Source: Sanderia malayensis
Lineage: Eukaryota; Cnidaria; Scyphozoa; Semaeostomeae; Pelagiidae
Direction: 5' to 3'
Length of the DNA: 64,000 bases
NCBI GenBank assembly: GCA_013076295.1
Contig: RQOL01000616.1
Coordinates: forward strand, 496,001 to 560,000
Shown here piece by piece: positions 12,027 through 23,744 of the stretch. How positions within the stretch are numbered: the first letter of the stretch is position 1; each line of letters starts with the position of its first letter. The position numbers and the translations under genes are program-made. The notes below the pieces were generated by a model. It saw only the letters and a list, made by a program, of their open reading frames with translations, made no database searches and had not been told where the DNA came from.

Positions 12027-15000
12027 ATGGAGTTGCAACCGTTCCCAATTAAAGATAGGGCAACTATAATTGTCGATCCACAAGACAGGATAATTAATGA
12101 TACCATAATTTTCATTGCGAAAGTCCTCGGGGAACATTATTTCGACATTATTGACGCTTCAAAGGATGGAGAACAACTTAGGCCTGGTGGGCCTATTGCA
12201 AGCAAGCAAGCACCAGCAGCAGAGGATAGCGTATCAAATTCTGAAGAAAAAGATGACTTAACCACCCCTAGTTGCGTGCAAATATTGCCTGCATCGAATA
12301 AAGCAGCTTTGCGGCTGAATTCGCAGCCAAATGACGTGAACTGCTTGGAGGAAAGTTTGAAATACAGTGAGACTCTTTGTCAATACCCCTTGCTATATAT
12401 TTCCCATGAACCAATGGTCTGTTATGCAGGCTTGTGTACTGTGGTACGACAAATGGTTCACTTCGTGCACAAATTAGACTTCAAACTAAAAGCAATAAGC
12501 CTCTTGGTGAGTACAAAAATCAACCCAGCAGCAGGCATCTACATGATTTTTTTGCCAATTTTCAACTACATCTTCTGTTAAAATATTTTTGTATTTGTTG
12601 TCAGTTTGCTCACATACACATTTCATTTTATAATAAAACTAGCTCAAAACCCTATAGTAAAAGTTTCTTTAATTTTCTATTGTTTTCCATTGTTAATGAA
12701 GACAATAGAACAAAGGAATATATTGTAATTTAGCCCAAGCTTTACCAATAAGTTTCTTATAAAGTGGTTTCTTATAAAAAAACGTGTACTTTGCAATACC
12801 TAATAACATCTCTGCATCTGCACATTAACATCATCTTTCCTGAGATTCTCGTGAGAGACAATAGAACAATGGAACAAGAACAATAGAAAACAATGAAAGT
12901 GGCTGTGTGCACACTCAAGATCTCCTTGATAAAGGACATACCCTGTAGACAATTAACTAAGATAAGAGTAATTCTGATGATTACAGTGGTTTTATTTTAG
13001 GGTGAGAATGAATCTTGTTTGAAATCATATTCAGAGGTGAGCCATTTCCAAATGGTCAAACTTTTCTTATAATATTTCCTCTTGAGTTCATTAAATAGCT
13101 ATCTATTTTTTTAGTAATTTTTAGGTTAGCTCAATTGCATGGATGTTTCTTCTCACAGGTGAGCAATTGGACAAAATTTTGCGAAAATGATTTGCCAAGG
13201 GCTTCAAGAAGTGTTTCCGAAAACTTCAAGGTAGGAAAATCCGAGACTTCCACTTTAAATGGCTTGCATTACAATGTGAAGAACATTTTGCGAAAAATGG
13301 AAGTAGAGCTAAAGACAGCCAAAAGTATCAAGAATAAAAGGAAATATCATGGCAATGGGAAGAGAAAATGGATCACAAAGATTATAGAAGAGTCGTTTGA
13401 AGGAAAATATTTCAAGGATGGATTAAGAACTGAATATATAGATAGAATCATTGCAGATTTGAGTAATATTTGGAGCCCTTACCTTATTGGTTTTCAAATG
13501 ACAGTGGCGGATCTGATAGCAGTTAGCATTGTATTACAGATGCTTTTTGAGGTATGTAAACCTTATCAATATAACTCGCTGCTTCATGTACAGTCAAATT
13601 CAATAAAGAGGAACTTGTGACCTTTGTTGTCTTGGGTAATCTACATTGGTTCAAGATGACCTTGAATAGCTTAACAAAACTCCATATAGCCATTTATAGC
13701 CTGCATTAACTGAATGCGAATATGGTGATAGCTTGTTGCAAGCTGTCGGTTGAATCATACCATCTGCCAGTATAAGTTGAAGTATGCAATACTTTTGAAG
13801 GTTGTTTTTTAATTGATTGCACTGTAGTGAATGCATTGCACTGTACACCACGGTAAATGCTTTTTTCTGGTGTATAGCACACAGCTGTACAGAAATTCTA
13901 ATCATTCTTCCAGCTTTCATCTCTGGTTGACTTGGAGAAAGTAGAAGTAGAAGTACCCTTGGTTTTCAGATGGCTGCGTCAAATGTTCAGCATTCCTGTG
14001 ATAAAAACTGCTGCAAAAGATTCTTGGGTACAAATTGTCAATATTGATGAATCCAAGAAGCAAAGAATGGTTTTGAAAACTTCACAATCATGGGGAGATT
14101 GTCATTCTACAATTACTCCAGGTAGATAGATAGTTGCAACTTTCTGTTTTCTTATTTTGTTTTTGTTGATCTGTTGGTCATTTCATTTTTATTCCTTTTG
14201 ACTGTCTCACACTTTAAAGACACAATGATATTGAGCTCAGTTTTCTCACTTGCCCTGGCTGTTGAGCCTTTGTGTATTGAAAAGCTCAAGGAAACAGCTG
14301 AAAAGAAGCAAGTCAAAGGACCAAGATCAACGTTTGAAACATTGAGAAATTCACCTCAACGGGCAATTAAGTCATCAAGGTTCAATTTCAATTGTAGATT
14401 GATGCACGCAAGACCACCCGGGGTAATGTCTGTGCAGTACAGTGGAGGCTGTGCAGTACAGTGGAGGTTGTTCAGTACAGTGGAGGGATAACATCAGTAC
14501 AGTGGGGGGATAACATCAGTACAGTGGAGGTTGTTCAGTACAGCGGAGGGCTAACATCAGTACAGTGGAGGGATAACATTGAGTACAGTGGAGGCTGTGC
14601 AGTACAGTGGGGGGATAACATCAGTACAGTGGAGGCTGTGCAGTACTGTGGAGGGATAACATCAGTACAGCGGAGGGATAACATGATGCTTGTGGGGGGA
14701 TAGCATCAGTACAGTGGAGGCTGTTCAGTACAGTGGAGGGATAACATCAGTACAGCGGAGGCCTTAGCGCAACCATGCCGTTTTCAGATGGCGATTTTGT
14801 TGTGTTATTTTATTGACCTAAAAATGAAGGTCTTTTCTTCTTACTCGTACAGTGGAAGTTATGAAGTTATGAAGTTATGAAGTTATGCCAAGCAAAACAT
14901 AAATGGATGAAGAATTTAAATCATTCTTGCTTAAAGCTCCTTTAAAGAAAACCAGCAGCCCTGCAAAATGTTCCTTTGATTATCACCCGGGGTAATGTCT

Positions 15001-18000
15001 GTGCAGTACAGTGGAGGCTGTGCAGTACAGTGGAGGTTGTTCAGTACAGTGGAGGGATAACATCAGTACAGTCAAAGGAACATTTTGCAGGGCTGCTGGT
15101 TTTCTTTAAAGGAGCTTTAAGCAAGAATGATTTAAATTCTTCATCCATTTATGTTTTGCTTGGCATAACTTCATAACTTCATAACTTCATAACTTCCACT
15201 GTACGAGTAAGAAGAAAAGACCTTCATTTTTAGGTCAATAAAATAACACAACAAAATCGCCATCTGAAAACGGCATGGTTGCGCTAAGGCCTCCGCTGTA
15301 CTGATGTTATCCCCCCACAGTACTGAACAGCCTCCACTGTACTGATGTTATCCCCCCACAAGCATAATGTTATCCCTCCGCTGTACTGATGTTATCCCTC
15401 CACAGTACTGCACAGCCTCCACTGTACTGATGTTATCCCCCCACTGTACTGAACAGCCTCCACTGTACTCAATGTTATCCCCCCACAAGCATCATGTTAT
15501 CCCTCCACTGTACTGATGTTATCCCCCCACTGTACTGAACAGCCTCCACTGTACTCAATGTTATCCCCCCACATGAATCATGTTATCCCTCCACTGTACT
15601 GATGTTATCCCTCCACAGTACTGAACAGCCTCCACTGTACTGATGTTATCCCCCCACACACATCATGTTATCTCTCCACTGTATTGATGTTAGCCCTCCG
15701 CTGTACTGCACAGCCTCCACTGTACTCAATGTTATCCCTCCACTGTACTGATGTTAGCCCTCCGCTGTACTGAACAACCTCCACTGTACTGATGTTATCC
15801 CCCCACTGTACTGATGTTATCCCTCCACTGTACTGAACAACCTCCACTGTACTGCACAGCCTCCACTGTACTGCACAGACATTACCCCGGGTGAAGACAC
15901 TGGCTTCTATATTTTCTTCAGGATAAAAATGTGTTTTTTATCTATTGTTATACTATCATTGTTATTGATTTTCTTATTGTAGTTAGCCAGACGAGGCTTG
16001 AACAGAAGAACAGCAAAATAAGAGTACAGCACCAAACCAGGATACAAAGCACCTTAGAGAGTATAAACGACTATGGAATAGCAGGAGACGATTTCAAATC
16101 GACTTTCAGCTGTTCGGAAATAAACTTTGAAGATCTACCTCTAGATCTGAATCCTTCAAAGGGTATGACAATTAGCTCTTCCTGGAGCTGTTATTTTTTT
16201 GCTAGCTATGCGTATTCCCAAGCATAGTTGAACATCGATTTCAACCTCCATGAAAATAAGAACTTTCCTTAATCGCTGCTACATAGCAAAGTCGTTGCGC
16301 AGCAGAATATAATCGAATTCTCTCGGGAAAAAATCTTGTGTTTGTGGTTTTGTGCAATTCTAGCCTGCGCGTAGCCTCAAATCCTTCGATACGCTTGTTG
16401 AGACTACAGTAAATATCAGAAATGAAATGCTACTATTTGAGACTATTGATCAGTGGTGGGCTGGCAGGGACGTGCCCAGCAGACCTTTCCCAAGGAGGCA
16501 CCAAAGCCTGTGAAGGGTGCCGAAACTTGATTGCGGTTACCATGCGCATGCGAAAAGCGCGATTGAATACTTACTGCAGTGGAAGACTGCAGTGGAAGAC
16601 AAGCTTTCCTACTGTTTTTGGTCGCATGTTGTCCACATGGGCCCTCTGCCGAGAGTGCCTTTAATATAAACAGGCAATTTATGATGCATAGATTGTAAAC
16701 TACGCAGTTATGTTTGTTGTGAATTGGCGCGACTTCGCTGCCGGCCCCCTTTGGTGAAAAAGCCAGGTTGCCACTGATTGAGTGATTTGAGTAGCTAAAT
16801 CGGAATTATCTAACTTGAGCTGGGTGGTCAAACTTGAATTATCGAACTACCGTGCACAGCTCTTGATATTCTTAACATTTTCTTCTTTGTTTTTGTTTAG
16901 GTGACTTGAACAAGAGTCGTGCTTTGCGTAAACAGAAGCAAATTTCCAATCTATATGCAGCAGTAAAACTTCTCGCAAAGCCTGGTAATGTCATTGTTGA
17001 TTTTTGCGCTGGTGGTGGACATGTTGGAATTGTTCTGGCCTATTTTTTACCAGCTTGTCAGGTATGTTGTGGAATCTTATGTTTATATATCGTAAAACCC
17101 CGTTACTTGGACATTTTGATTCGCCATCACATACTTCAAAAGCGTATACGTGATTTTTCAGATGGTCAGCATTCTATCAAAGCAGCTCATCAATGCATGC
17201 ATTTAACTAGCAAAAGGAATAATGCAAATTATCGAAGAATAGCTTGAACTGTGACCAAGAGTTCTTGGAACACTTTCGAAATTATGAAGAATAAGCTATC
17301 ACCCTGTAAACCTCTTTTCCCGGTTTTTTCGACGTCTCCACTTTCCGAAAACGGTTTTGTTCTGTCCACCAAATCCCTTGCGTTACCACCTCGCAAATGG
17401 AATTTTGTCGTAACGTTTTCGCCTCCTTCAAAAACCAACATCATTTGGGAAAGGGGACGGATACGCGGAGAACTTGAAAAGTCAAATGTCACCCAGGACT
17501 TCTGGCAATTATCGTATGCTTTGGCAAATATCTGTTGGCAAGAAAGAAAATCTGCTTTTATCAGTATCGTTTTCAATTAGAAAAATATAAAAATTCCGAG
17601 TTTCTTTACATATTTGTGGGTACAGCGAGAGTTTCTTTCAAAATATTGGTCTCATTGAATTTCTTTTTGAAGTTTGAATTTCTCATAAAATAGAATGATT
17701 TCGGTGCACATTTGTCTTTATGGGACGTGATTTTGATACGTTTCAACCTGATTTCAAACTCTAGGATTGATTCTCGGTAACACGCTTCGTATTTCGGGGG
17801 ACGGGGGAGGAGTAGGGAGGCAGGCGACGAGGAAGCCTCGCTTTGACGTATTAAGTCATGCCCTAAAGTTTGTGAATTTTTCAAAAACCCTTCCCCCAAA
17901 GTTATTGGTCACACAAAATGCATAGATACCATAAAATTTATTTTATATTTGAAGTTGATACCGAATGGTTTGTCCATTTTAGTATACCCGCGTGCCCTGC

Positions 18001-19176
18001 CTTCAATTAAATAATTTTATTTGTTTTATTTAATTTCAAGGTGATTCTTGTTGAAAACAAAGAGCAATCAGTAGCGAGGGCCGTTGGAAGGATATCCAAC
18101 CTTGGACTGAAAAACATACGAATTTGTCACAGCAATTTGGATTACTTTTGTGGCCATTTTGATATCGGTGTGGCGTTACACGCTTGTGGTGTGGCAACTG
18201 ATTTAGTCATGGATGCCTGTCTTCGAGAAAGGTGAGTACCTTTTCATTAAATGCGTTGCCATTGTTGCTGAGATAACATCATTTATGCCGCGCAGCAGGA
18301 AAGTATATTCTTGTAAAATTAAGACTTCACTCTGCTATGGCCTCGTTCGCATGTCAATGGTCTTGTTTTGTGTTTTGATATCGGCGGGCATTTAGTTGTG
18401 TATGACAAGAACTGTACCCTATTGGCAAAAGTTAGTAAAGCTTTTTAAAGCTTTTCAAAAAAGTAAATGACTTGGATATTTTGTACGAGATGAAGTATGC
18501 ATGCATTTTCCTGAGACCTGCATTGTTAATCAATGCTAAGAACCAAAAGCGGAGTAAACTTGCTACACAGTCGTATTATAGCTGACAACAGCAACAACCA
18601 ATCGCTATACTACCTGGTTGCTCAATGGCTGCCGTGGCCTCCTCCGCAGCGGCGAAACCGGGTGTTGTGTAACAAGGCTAAAGGCGGGGTATCAAATACA
18701 TCGAAATCCCAGGGCCTACGATTATCTAAGCCGTGCGCCAGGCTCTTTGTATTTATGGCTTGACCTTGACTTTCATTCCCCGTGTGCGTCTTTAGTAGAT
18801 ATCTCGGAAGGACTTCCACAAGGCCCCATCTTTGACACCTTGTTGTTTTTTGCGTTCTTCCAGAGCCTCGTACGTAGTTACTCCATGTTGCTATGGAAGC
18901 ATAAAGCACCTGGAGACGATCTCGTTTCCGCGAAGCAAATCTTTCCAATGCAAAATTGCTTTGGAGGATTACATGGTTTTGACGCACTCTGCTGATATGA
19001 CATCGTGGGATGAAAAGTCGCCAAAAAACGATCTTGCGAAATCAAGTATGTTTCTTATTGATACGGACAGATGCTCGTATATGCGAGAGTTTGGGTATGT
19101 GACTAAAATATGCACCATGATACCAGCTGACTGCACACCTAAAAATCACGTTTTGATCGGAGAGATTTCAAATTAA
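12027..19176 (+). CDS. GSTCD: Glutathione S-transferase C-terminal domain-containing protein (GSTCD)
   Basis: Exons 12027-12506, 13001-13036, 13159-13551, 13914-14121, 14220-14393, 15983-16162, 16901-17061, 18041-18231 and 18864-19176 sum to 2136 nt (711 aa) in unbroken phase. The first half carries the helical GST-C-like part (SNWTKFCENDLP, then the VADLIAVSIVLQMLFE helix). The C-terminal half is a Rossmann methyltransferase: the glycine loop VDFCAGGGHVGIVLAY, an acidic strand end (VENKE) where SAM ribose would bind, DIGVALHACGVATDLV, and the PCCYGSI signature. This layout matches animal GSTCD; the biochemical role of the family is poorly known and the substrate is not readable. The first in-frame ATG (12027) was chosen. 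The fifth donor (T/GTAGAT at 14394) was chosen because it restores phase; an alternative GTAATG donor at 14423 would come from the inserted element and breaks the frame. Confidence 0.88.
14415..15893. mobile_element. 1.48-kb fold-back element with minisatellite arms, in GSTCD intron 5
   Basis: It begins CACCCGGGGTAATGTCTGTG and ends with the reverse complement. The direct repeat AAGAC at 14410-14414 and 15894-15898 is the likely 5-bp target duplication. Both arms are tandem variants of CAGTACAGTGGAGG alternating with GGATAACAT. The inner arms (about 14770-14981 and 15069-15290) are near-perfect inverted copies around a loop. The loop holds a third copy of the terminal sequence (14985-15068). 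No transposase, so non-autonomous. Superfamily not identified. Confidence 0.9.
16230..16900. repeat. GSTCD intron with dispersed-repeat fragment
   Basis: No coding sequence. GCGCAGCAGAATATA and, about 80 bp later, ATTCTAGCCTGCGCGTAGCC (about 16298-16378) recur in diverged form at 28960-29030, indicating a shared interspersed repeat. The remaining bases show nothing recognisable. Confidence 0.55.
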
Positions 19177-19196
19177 TTTTAAATTAAATATTTTTG

Positions 19197-19586
19197 GATG
19201 ATGATGATTATTATTATGGCGATTATGATGATTATTATTATTATTATGGTGATGATGATTGTGATGATAATGATAAAGATTGTGATGGTGGTAACGGAGA
19301 TGATGATTGTGATGATAATGATAAAGATTGTGATGGTGATAATGGAGATGATGATTGTGATGATAATGATAAAGATTGTGATGGTGATAATGAAGATGAT
19401 AATTGTGATGATAATGATAAAGATTGTGATGGTGATAACGGAGATGATGATTGTGATAATGATAAAGATTGTGATGGTGATAATGGAGATGATGATTGTG
19501 ATAATGATAAAGATTGTGATGGTGATAACGGAGATGATGATTGTGATGATAATGATAAAGATTGTGATGGTGGTAACGGAGATCCA
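19197..19586. repeat. GAT/GATAAT-rich minisatellite after GSTCD stop
   Basis: A higher-order repeat of about 39-45 bp, built on GATGATTGTGATGATAATGA followed by TAAAGATTGTGATGGTGATAA, starts 20 bp after the GSTCD stop. It is open in several frames (acidic Asp/Asn/Cys on +, His/Tyr or Ile on -), which is a repeat artefact. It resumes at 20325-20400 after an inserted element. Probably 3' UTR. Confidence 0.85.
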
Positions 19587-20323
19587 GTCTAAAAGACCAC
19601 ACAAGTCAGAACACGAGTGAACACGAATGAACACGAATGAACACGAGTGAACACGAATGAACACGAGCCATTTCGCAGGGAACACGAATGAACACGAGCC
19701 ATCCGGTTGAGAACACGAGTGAACACGAGTCATTAGATGGGGAACACGAGACATTAGATGGAGAACACGAGTGATCGCTTTAAAAAGGGTGTGCAGCAAT
19801 GGTACTGAACAACCAATTAGAAACTAGAACAACAGCAAACGGCTTTGAACATCTATTGAACGTTAGATATGTATATAGGTTGACTATACATATCTAACGC
19901 TCAATAAACTTTGAGAATATTTCAATTCAACTTAACGGCTCTTTAACATAGCGTACCCTTACCGCATTTACTCGAGTAAGCGCCGCAACGCTCATTTAAT
20001 TTCGAGTACTTTTGATGCGGCGCTTATTCGGGGGCGGCGCTCTTATCTTTTAGTAGTAAAATATACAAGTTTTTGAAACACTTAAGTGTGTTTTGATACA
20101 AGAAAATAAATTTCCGAGGTAGCGCCGCGTTTCCAGAAAGATAACTGCGGCGCTCATTCGGGGGCGGCGCTCGTACAGGGGCGGCGCTCACTCGAGGCTC
20201 AGTTTAGGTATTCTTATAGAAATAGTGAGTAATGACTCGTGTTCACTCCTGTTCTCCATCTAATGACTCGTGTTCACTCGTGTTCATTCGTGTTCTGAGT
20301 CGTGTGGTCTTTTAAACTAGACC
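19586..20323. mobile_element. Inverted-repeat element inserted in the minisatellite
   Basis: Left TCTAAAAGACCACACAAGTC and right GACTCGTGTGGTCTTTTAAA regions are inverted. Immediately inside both ends are arrays of GAACACGAGTGAACACGAAT. The middle holds motifs of the GTAAGCGCCGC/GGGGCGGCGCTC type resembling the GCGCC MITE family. No ORF. The same minisatellite flanks both sides, showing insertion into it. Exact ends and target duplication are uncertain by a few bases. Confidence 0.75.
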
Positions 20324-20822
20324 GATAACGGAGATGATGATTGTGATAATGATAAAGATTGTGATGGTGATAATGGAGATGATGATTGTGATGATGATCG
20401 AAGTCATGAAAAGGAGAATTGGATTGGTTGAAAAATCAGTTGACGGACGTCCTGTAAAAAGGGGATTATTTAGATTCCTCATGATTATTGGAATGTTGTC
20501 CATTGCTGAAGAACAGTTCTAGCCAAACTGTCAGAAACCCATTAGTCGTTTTCAATTAATCTATTATCAACAAGCTAATATTCTACAATAAACCTATTCA
20601 CATCCCGATCCTTCATTTATATAATGATCTTTCTGTGATCGTTATATGTACATCATTTTAATGGAAGTTCAGTCTAAGAAATTGTAGTTTAGGATTAAGT
20701 TTGGATTCGCGTGTGATTATATCTGTGCCAAAATTGTCCTTGTGTTATTTTGAACCAGCAAACTCAGTAATAGCTATAATATCTTTCTAACTTCTAATCA
20801 CGCAAGGAATTAATTGCTGTAT
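20324..20822. other. Intergenic between convergent GSTCD and the Ly6-like gene
   Basis: Starts with the resumed minisatellite (to about 20400). An AATAAA on the + strand at about 20587 could serve GSTCD polyadenylation if the 3' UTR spans the inserted element. Nothing else recognised. Confidence 0.4.
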
Positions 20823-21851
20823 TTATATTTCGGTACAATATTGCAAAATCTCACCCGTTAAAACCTGAGAATTATTTATGGCCAAGAATGAAAACAAGAT
20901 TATAACACTAAAAAAGGAAATGTGGGTACCAGACCTCGGCAATTCTCCTCCTGTTTGTGAAGCCCGTGACTTGACCCGCCTGGCTTTTTCTTCCATTTGT
21001 TGCATTTTTGAAGCATTGTTACACAGGTCCGTGTGGCAACAGTAGGTACAAGCGTACCTGTGCCAGATTCCATAGCTCCTGCCTTTAATGCCATATTTGA
21101 CATTGTCTTTACAGCCGTCCCAACACTCTGCCTGCTCCAATTGTTGGAAGAGAATATCGCCGACGCAACCCATTGTTGTGAACACATTCACATCGTGTTG
21201 GTTGTCTCTAAGACTCATGTAAAAACACGACTCGTCCGCATCGCACTGTTTTTCGTACGAAACGCCTCTTTCGCATTCGCTTCCCAAGCAGAAATTGCAT
21301 CTACTTCGCTTTTTTGTCACTTTGAACAAGAACACTGTTTCTTCCCGCAAATTGTGTCTGTTGTTGCTACCTGAGGATGTTGTTATCTTACCGATCATAG
21401 TCGTCTGCAATTGGTTGCTTTTGAATCGAATACACTTGCTACGGCAATAGGAATTCGTTTGAAAACCATCGTGCAGACGTACCTCTTTGGCTCCAAAGCA
21501 GACATACCCACCAGAAAACATCAACTTTACGTTCATGGACTTGACCACGAAAATTCGACCGTTGTTACTCAAATCAAATTTCGTCGAGGTTCCATTTTTG
21601 TTGATCCTTTGTTGCCTGGCAACCGTACCGTTTCTTACGATTCTCATCGCTTCGATTTCAACCGTAATTCTTTCTTTGCTTCGACGATCTTTTATCAAAG
21701 TCAATGACGTGGTGCTCACATTATCAGGTTTTAAAAGCGGGCATTCATCTTCAGCACAGAGCTGCAATGCTAGAAACAGCATCAAAAATGCCAGCTGTAT
21801 CATGACATTGGATAGATAACCCATTTTCGTCGTTGCCATATTACTATACAT
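20823..21851 (-). CDS. Intronless secreted/membrane-anchored protein with Ly6/three-finger-like domain
   Basis: One open frame of 342 aa. Residues 17-32 are a strong signal peptide core ending at CAEDEC. Residues 33-180 have no recognised domain but hold several N-X-S/T sites and a few cysteines. Residues 185-278 are cysteine-dense: RCNFC, a CxxxC pair mid-domain, and the closing CTYCCHTDLCNN. CCxxDxCN is the hallmark end of Ly6/uPAR three-finger domains. Residues 311-325 are hydrophobic and could be a GPI-attachment or membrane segment, though 17 polar-leaning residues follow, which is long for a GPI signal. It is transcribed towards GSTCD. The first ATG is used; inner Met residues at 5, 10 or 17 are possible starts. 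Ligand unknown. Confidence 0.72.
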   Translation of the reverse strand: MYSNMATTKMGYLSNVMIQLAFLMLFLALQLCAEDECPLLKPDNVSTTSLTLIKDRRSKERITVEIEAMRIVRNGTVARQQRINKNGTSTKFDLSNNGRIFVVKSMNVKLMFSGGYVCFGAKEVRLHDGFQTNSYCRSKCIRFKSNQLQTTMIGKITTSSGSNNRHNLREETVFLFKVTKKRSRCNFCLGSECERGVSYEKQCDADESCFYMSLRDNQHDVNVFTTMGCVGDILFQQLEQAECWDGCKDNVKYGIKGRSYGIWHRYACTYCCHTDLCNNASKMQQMEEKARRVKSRASQTGGELPRSGTHISFFSVIILFSFLAINNSQVLTGEILQYCTEI

Positions 21852-23744
21852 GCGTGGACCATCTGACCAATTTGCTCTACTGTCTGCCGAGATTATTTTC
21901 TATCTGCACACCATGTGCTCTCGTGCTACCTGTTAGTATATGGGTCATTTAACTTCTAACTTGATTGACTGGCCTCCTATGCAAATTTATTTTGGCCAAA
22001 TATTTTCAGCTGTTGTCTGATTGTCTGATTTAAATTCTAATCAACTTATATTTGTGTAATATTAGTACATGTATATATGTATGTATATACTGTAAATTAG
22101 ATTTAAACTTTTGAACAGCCATGCTCAAATTGTCGGGCGTTTGGTTTATAAGAAACCTAGCTTGGGTCCTAGTATTAAAAGTTTTGTATTTTTACCAGTT
22201 TCTAGTACTAAAAGTTTTTTAAAAGCTTTACGCTTTCCCTCGCATATTAATTTTATAAGTTTATAACACAACAGTAACATAACACAACACTGTACTTTCT
22301 CAAATGATCTAAAAACAGCAAAAATACAAATTGCCAACTGTTGCAATACGGGAGTTGTTGACGTATTATTTTGTTCTTTTTATTTTTTCGGAGCTTCTTA
22401 AGAATAGCGATTTAGTTATAAACGTTTTTTATATTTTTGATTTTTGTGGTCCGAAATTTTAGAAAGGAGATATTTTGTGCTACAGATCAGGTAAATTTTG
22501 GACAGTCGGTCGTGGAAGAAAATTTCATATTCTCGAATCACTGATGGGAATTTCTCATGATATTTTTAGGGCTTTGTAATCTCGAACCAATACCTTACAC
22601 CCGCTATCATAAATAAACGCCCTTCCCAAATAAACGCTTAGACTGGGATTTAAATTTTTCATAAAGGCCTACAACCTTTCACTCGTTATTTACCGTATAT
22701 ATCATATATATGAAGTCTGTTTAACACAGAAGTGTGTCTTAAATGTGTAAATATAAAGAGAACGAGACAAGAATCGATATAGGGTCGTTGTTGCAGCTGA
22801 CTTAGTTTCCTCGTCCTTTCTCTGCTTCGCGCTCACCATCATCACAAAAAACAGACAAAAACTGTTCTGTTCTAATTATGGTTGGATGTTGGATGATGTA
22901 GGTCTCTTCCTTTCACAGGGTTCCACGCAAAAGGCTACAATATAGACCCTGTATATTGTCATTTCTTTATGCTTTTGGATTTCTTCGGCAAGATGAATGA
23001 TCATTTCGTTAATAATTAATGGTTTTTTGAGAAATATATTAAAGCATCTGTTTGTCTATTGAGAATTTTGAGAATTTCCCACTCTAACAAGATTGAATCT
23101 ATTTCTTTTTATGTATTTTTCTATAAGAAACTGCTTTATAAGAAATTATTACTGGATGGTCAATAAATTAAGAAACTTCAGTAATAGGCTCAAGAATAAC
23201 TAAGAAATTGTAAAACTTCCATCCTTGTAAAAGAGGCCATTGTAAAAGAGTCCAAGAGTCCATGTTCTCTTTCATAAAAATTTATAAGTTATTTTTAACT
23301 TGAAATGAATTAAATTGTTTCAAAGGGAAGAGGGGAACAGGATTTTTGGGGGTCATTTCGAGCATCCCCTATTTCTAACAAGTTTCATGTTCCCTGATAG
23401 TTCAAGATGGCGGATATCAACTGATTTGTAACGATAAGACTCTCATAATGAGATATCTAGCAAATCTTGACCTATAGATATCTTGCCAGGTTAGAAACGT
23501 TATCCTAATAATCTCTTTTAACTGATGTAAATCAAATCAATGTTGGTTAATGCATAGTTGTTAATGTTATCTTTCCTAGCTTTTCACTTGATAAAAAAGT
23601 GTTCGTTTGCTGGAGCAAGCTTTGTGTGGAGTGGAGTGCTTTTTGTGATAAACGTGCTATCGTTGAATTGGATTAAAAACTTGCGGCTGGTCTAAAAACC
23701 ATTGCGACGTTGAGAGTATGCGCATGACATTTTTGCGAAAACCG
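21852..23744. other. Intergenic region, no gene seen
   Basis: AT-rich. Contains a (GTATAT)-like patch near 22070, a fragment near 22600 resembling the AATAAGCGCC MITE ends (AAATAAACGCCC), and TATAAGAAAC-type dispersed motifs near 23125. No supportable ORF. Confidence 0.6.

Noticed and set aside
14461..15176. Open frames reading QYSGG repeats
   Set aside because: They arise from the CAGTACAGTGGAGG array of the fold-back element.
19168..19799. Long His/Tyr-, Ile- and Asp-rich frames on both strands
   Set aside because: They are frames of the minisatellite and of the inserted element, with no start context or splice support.
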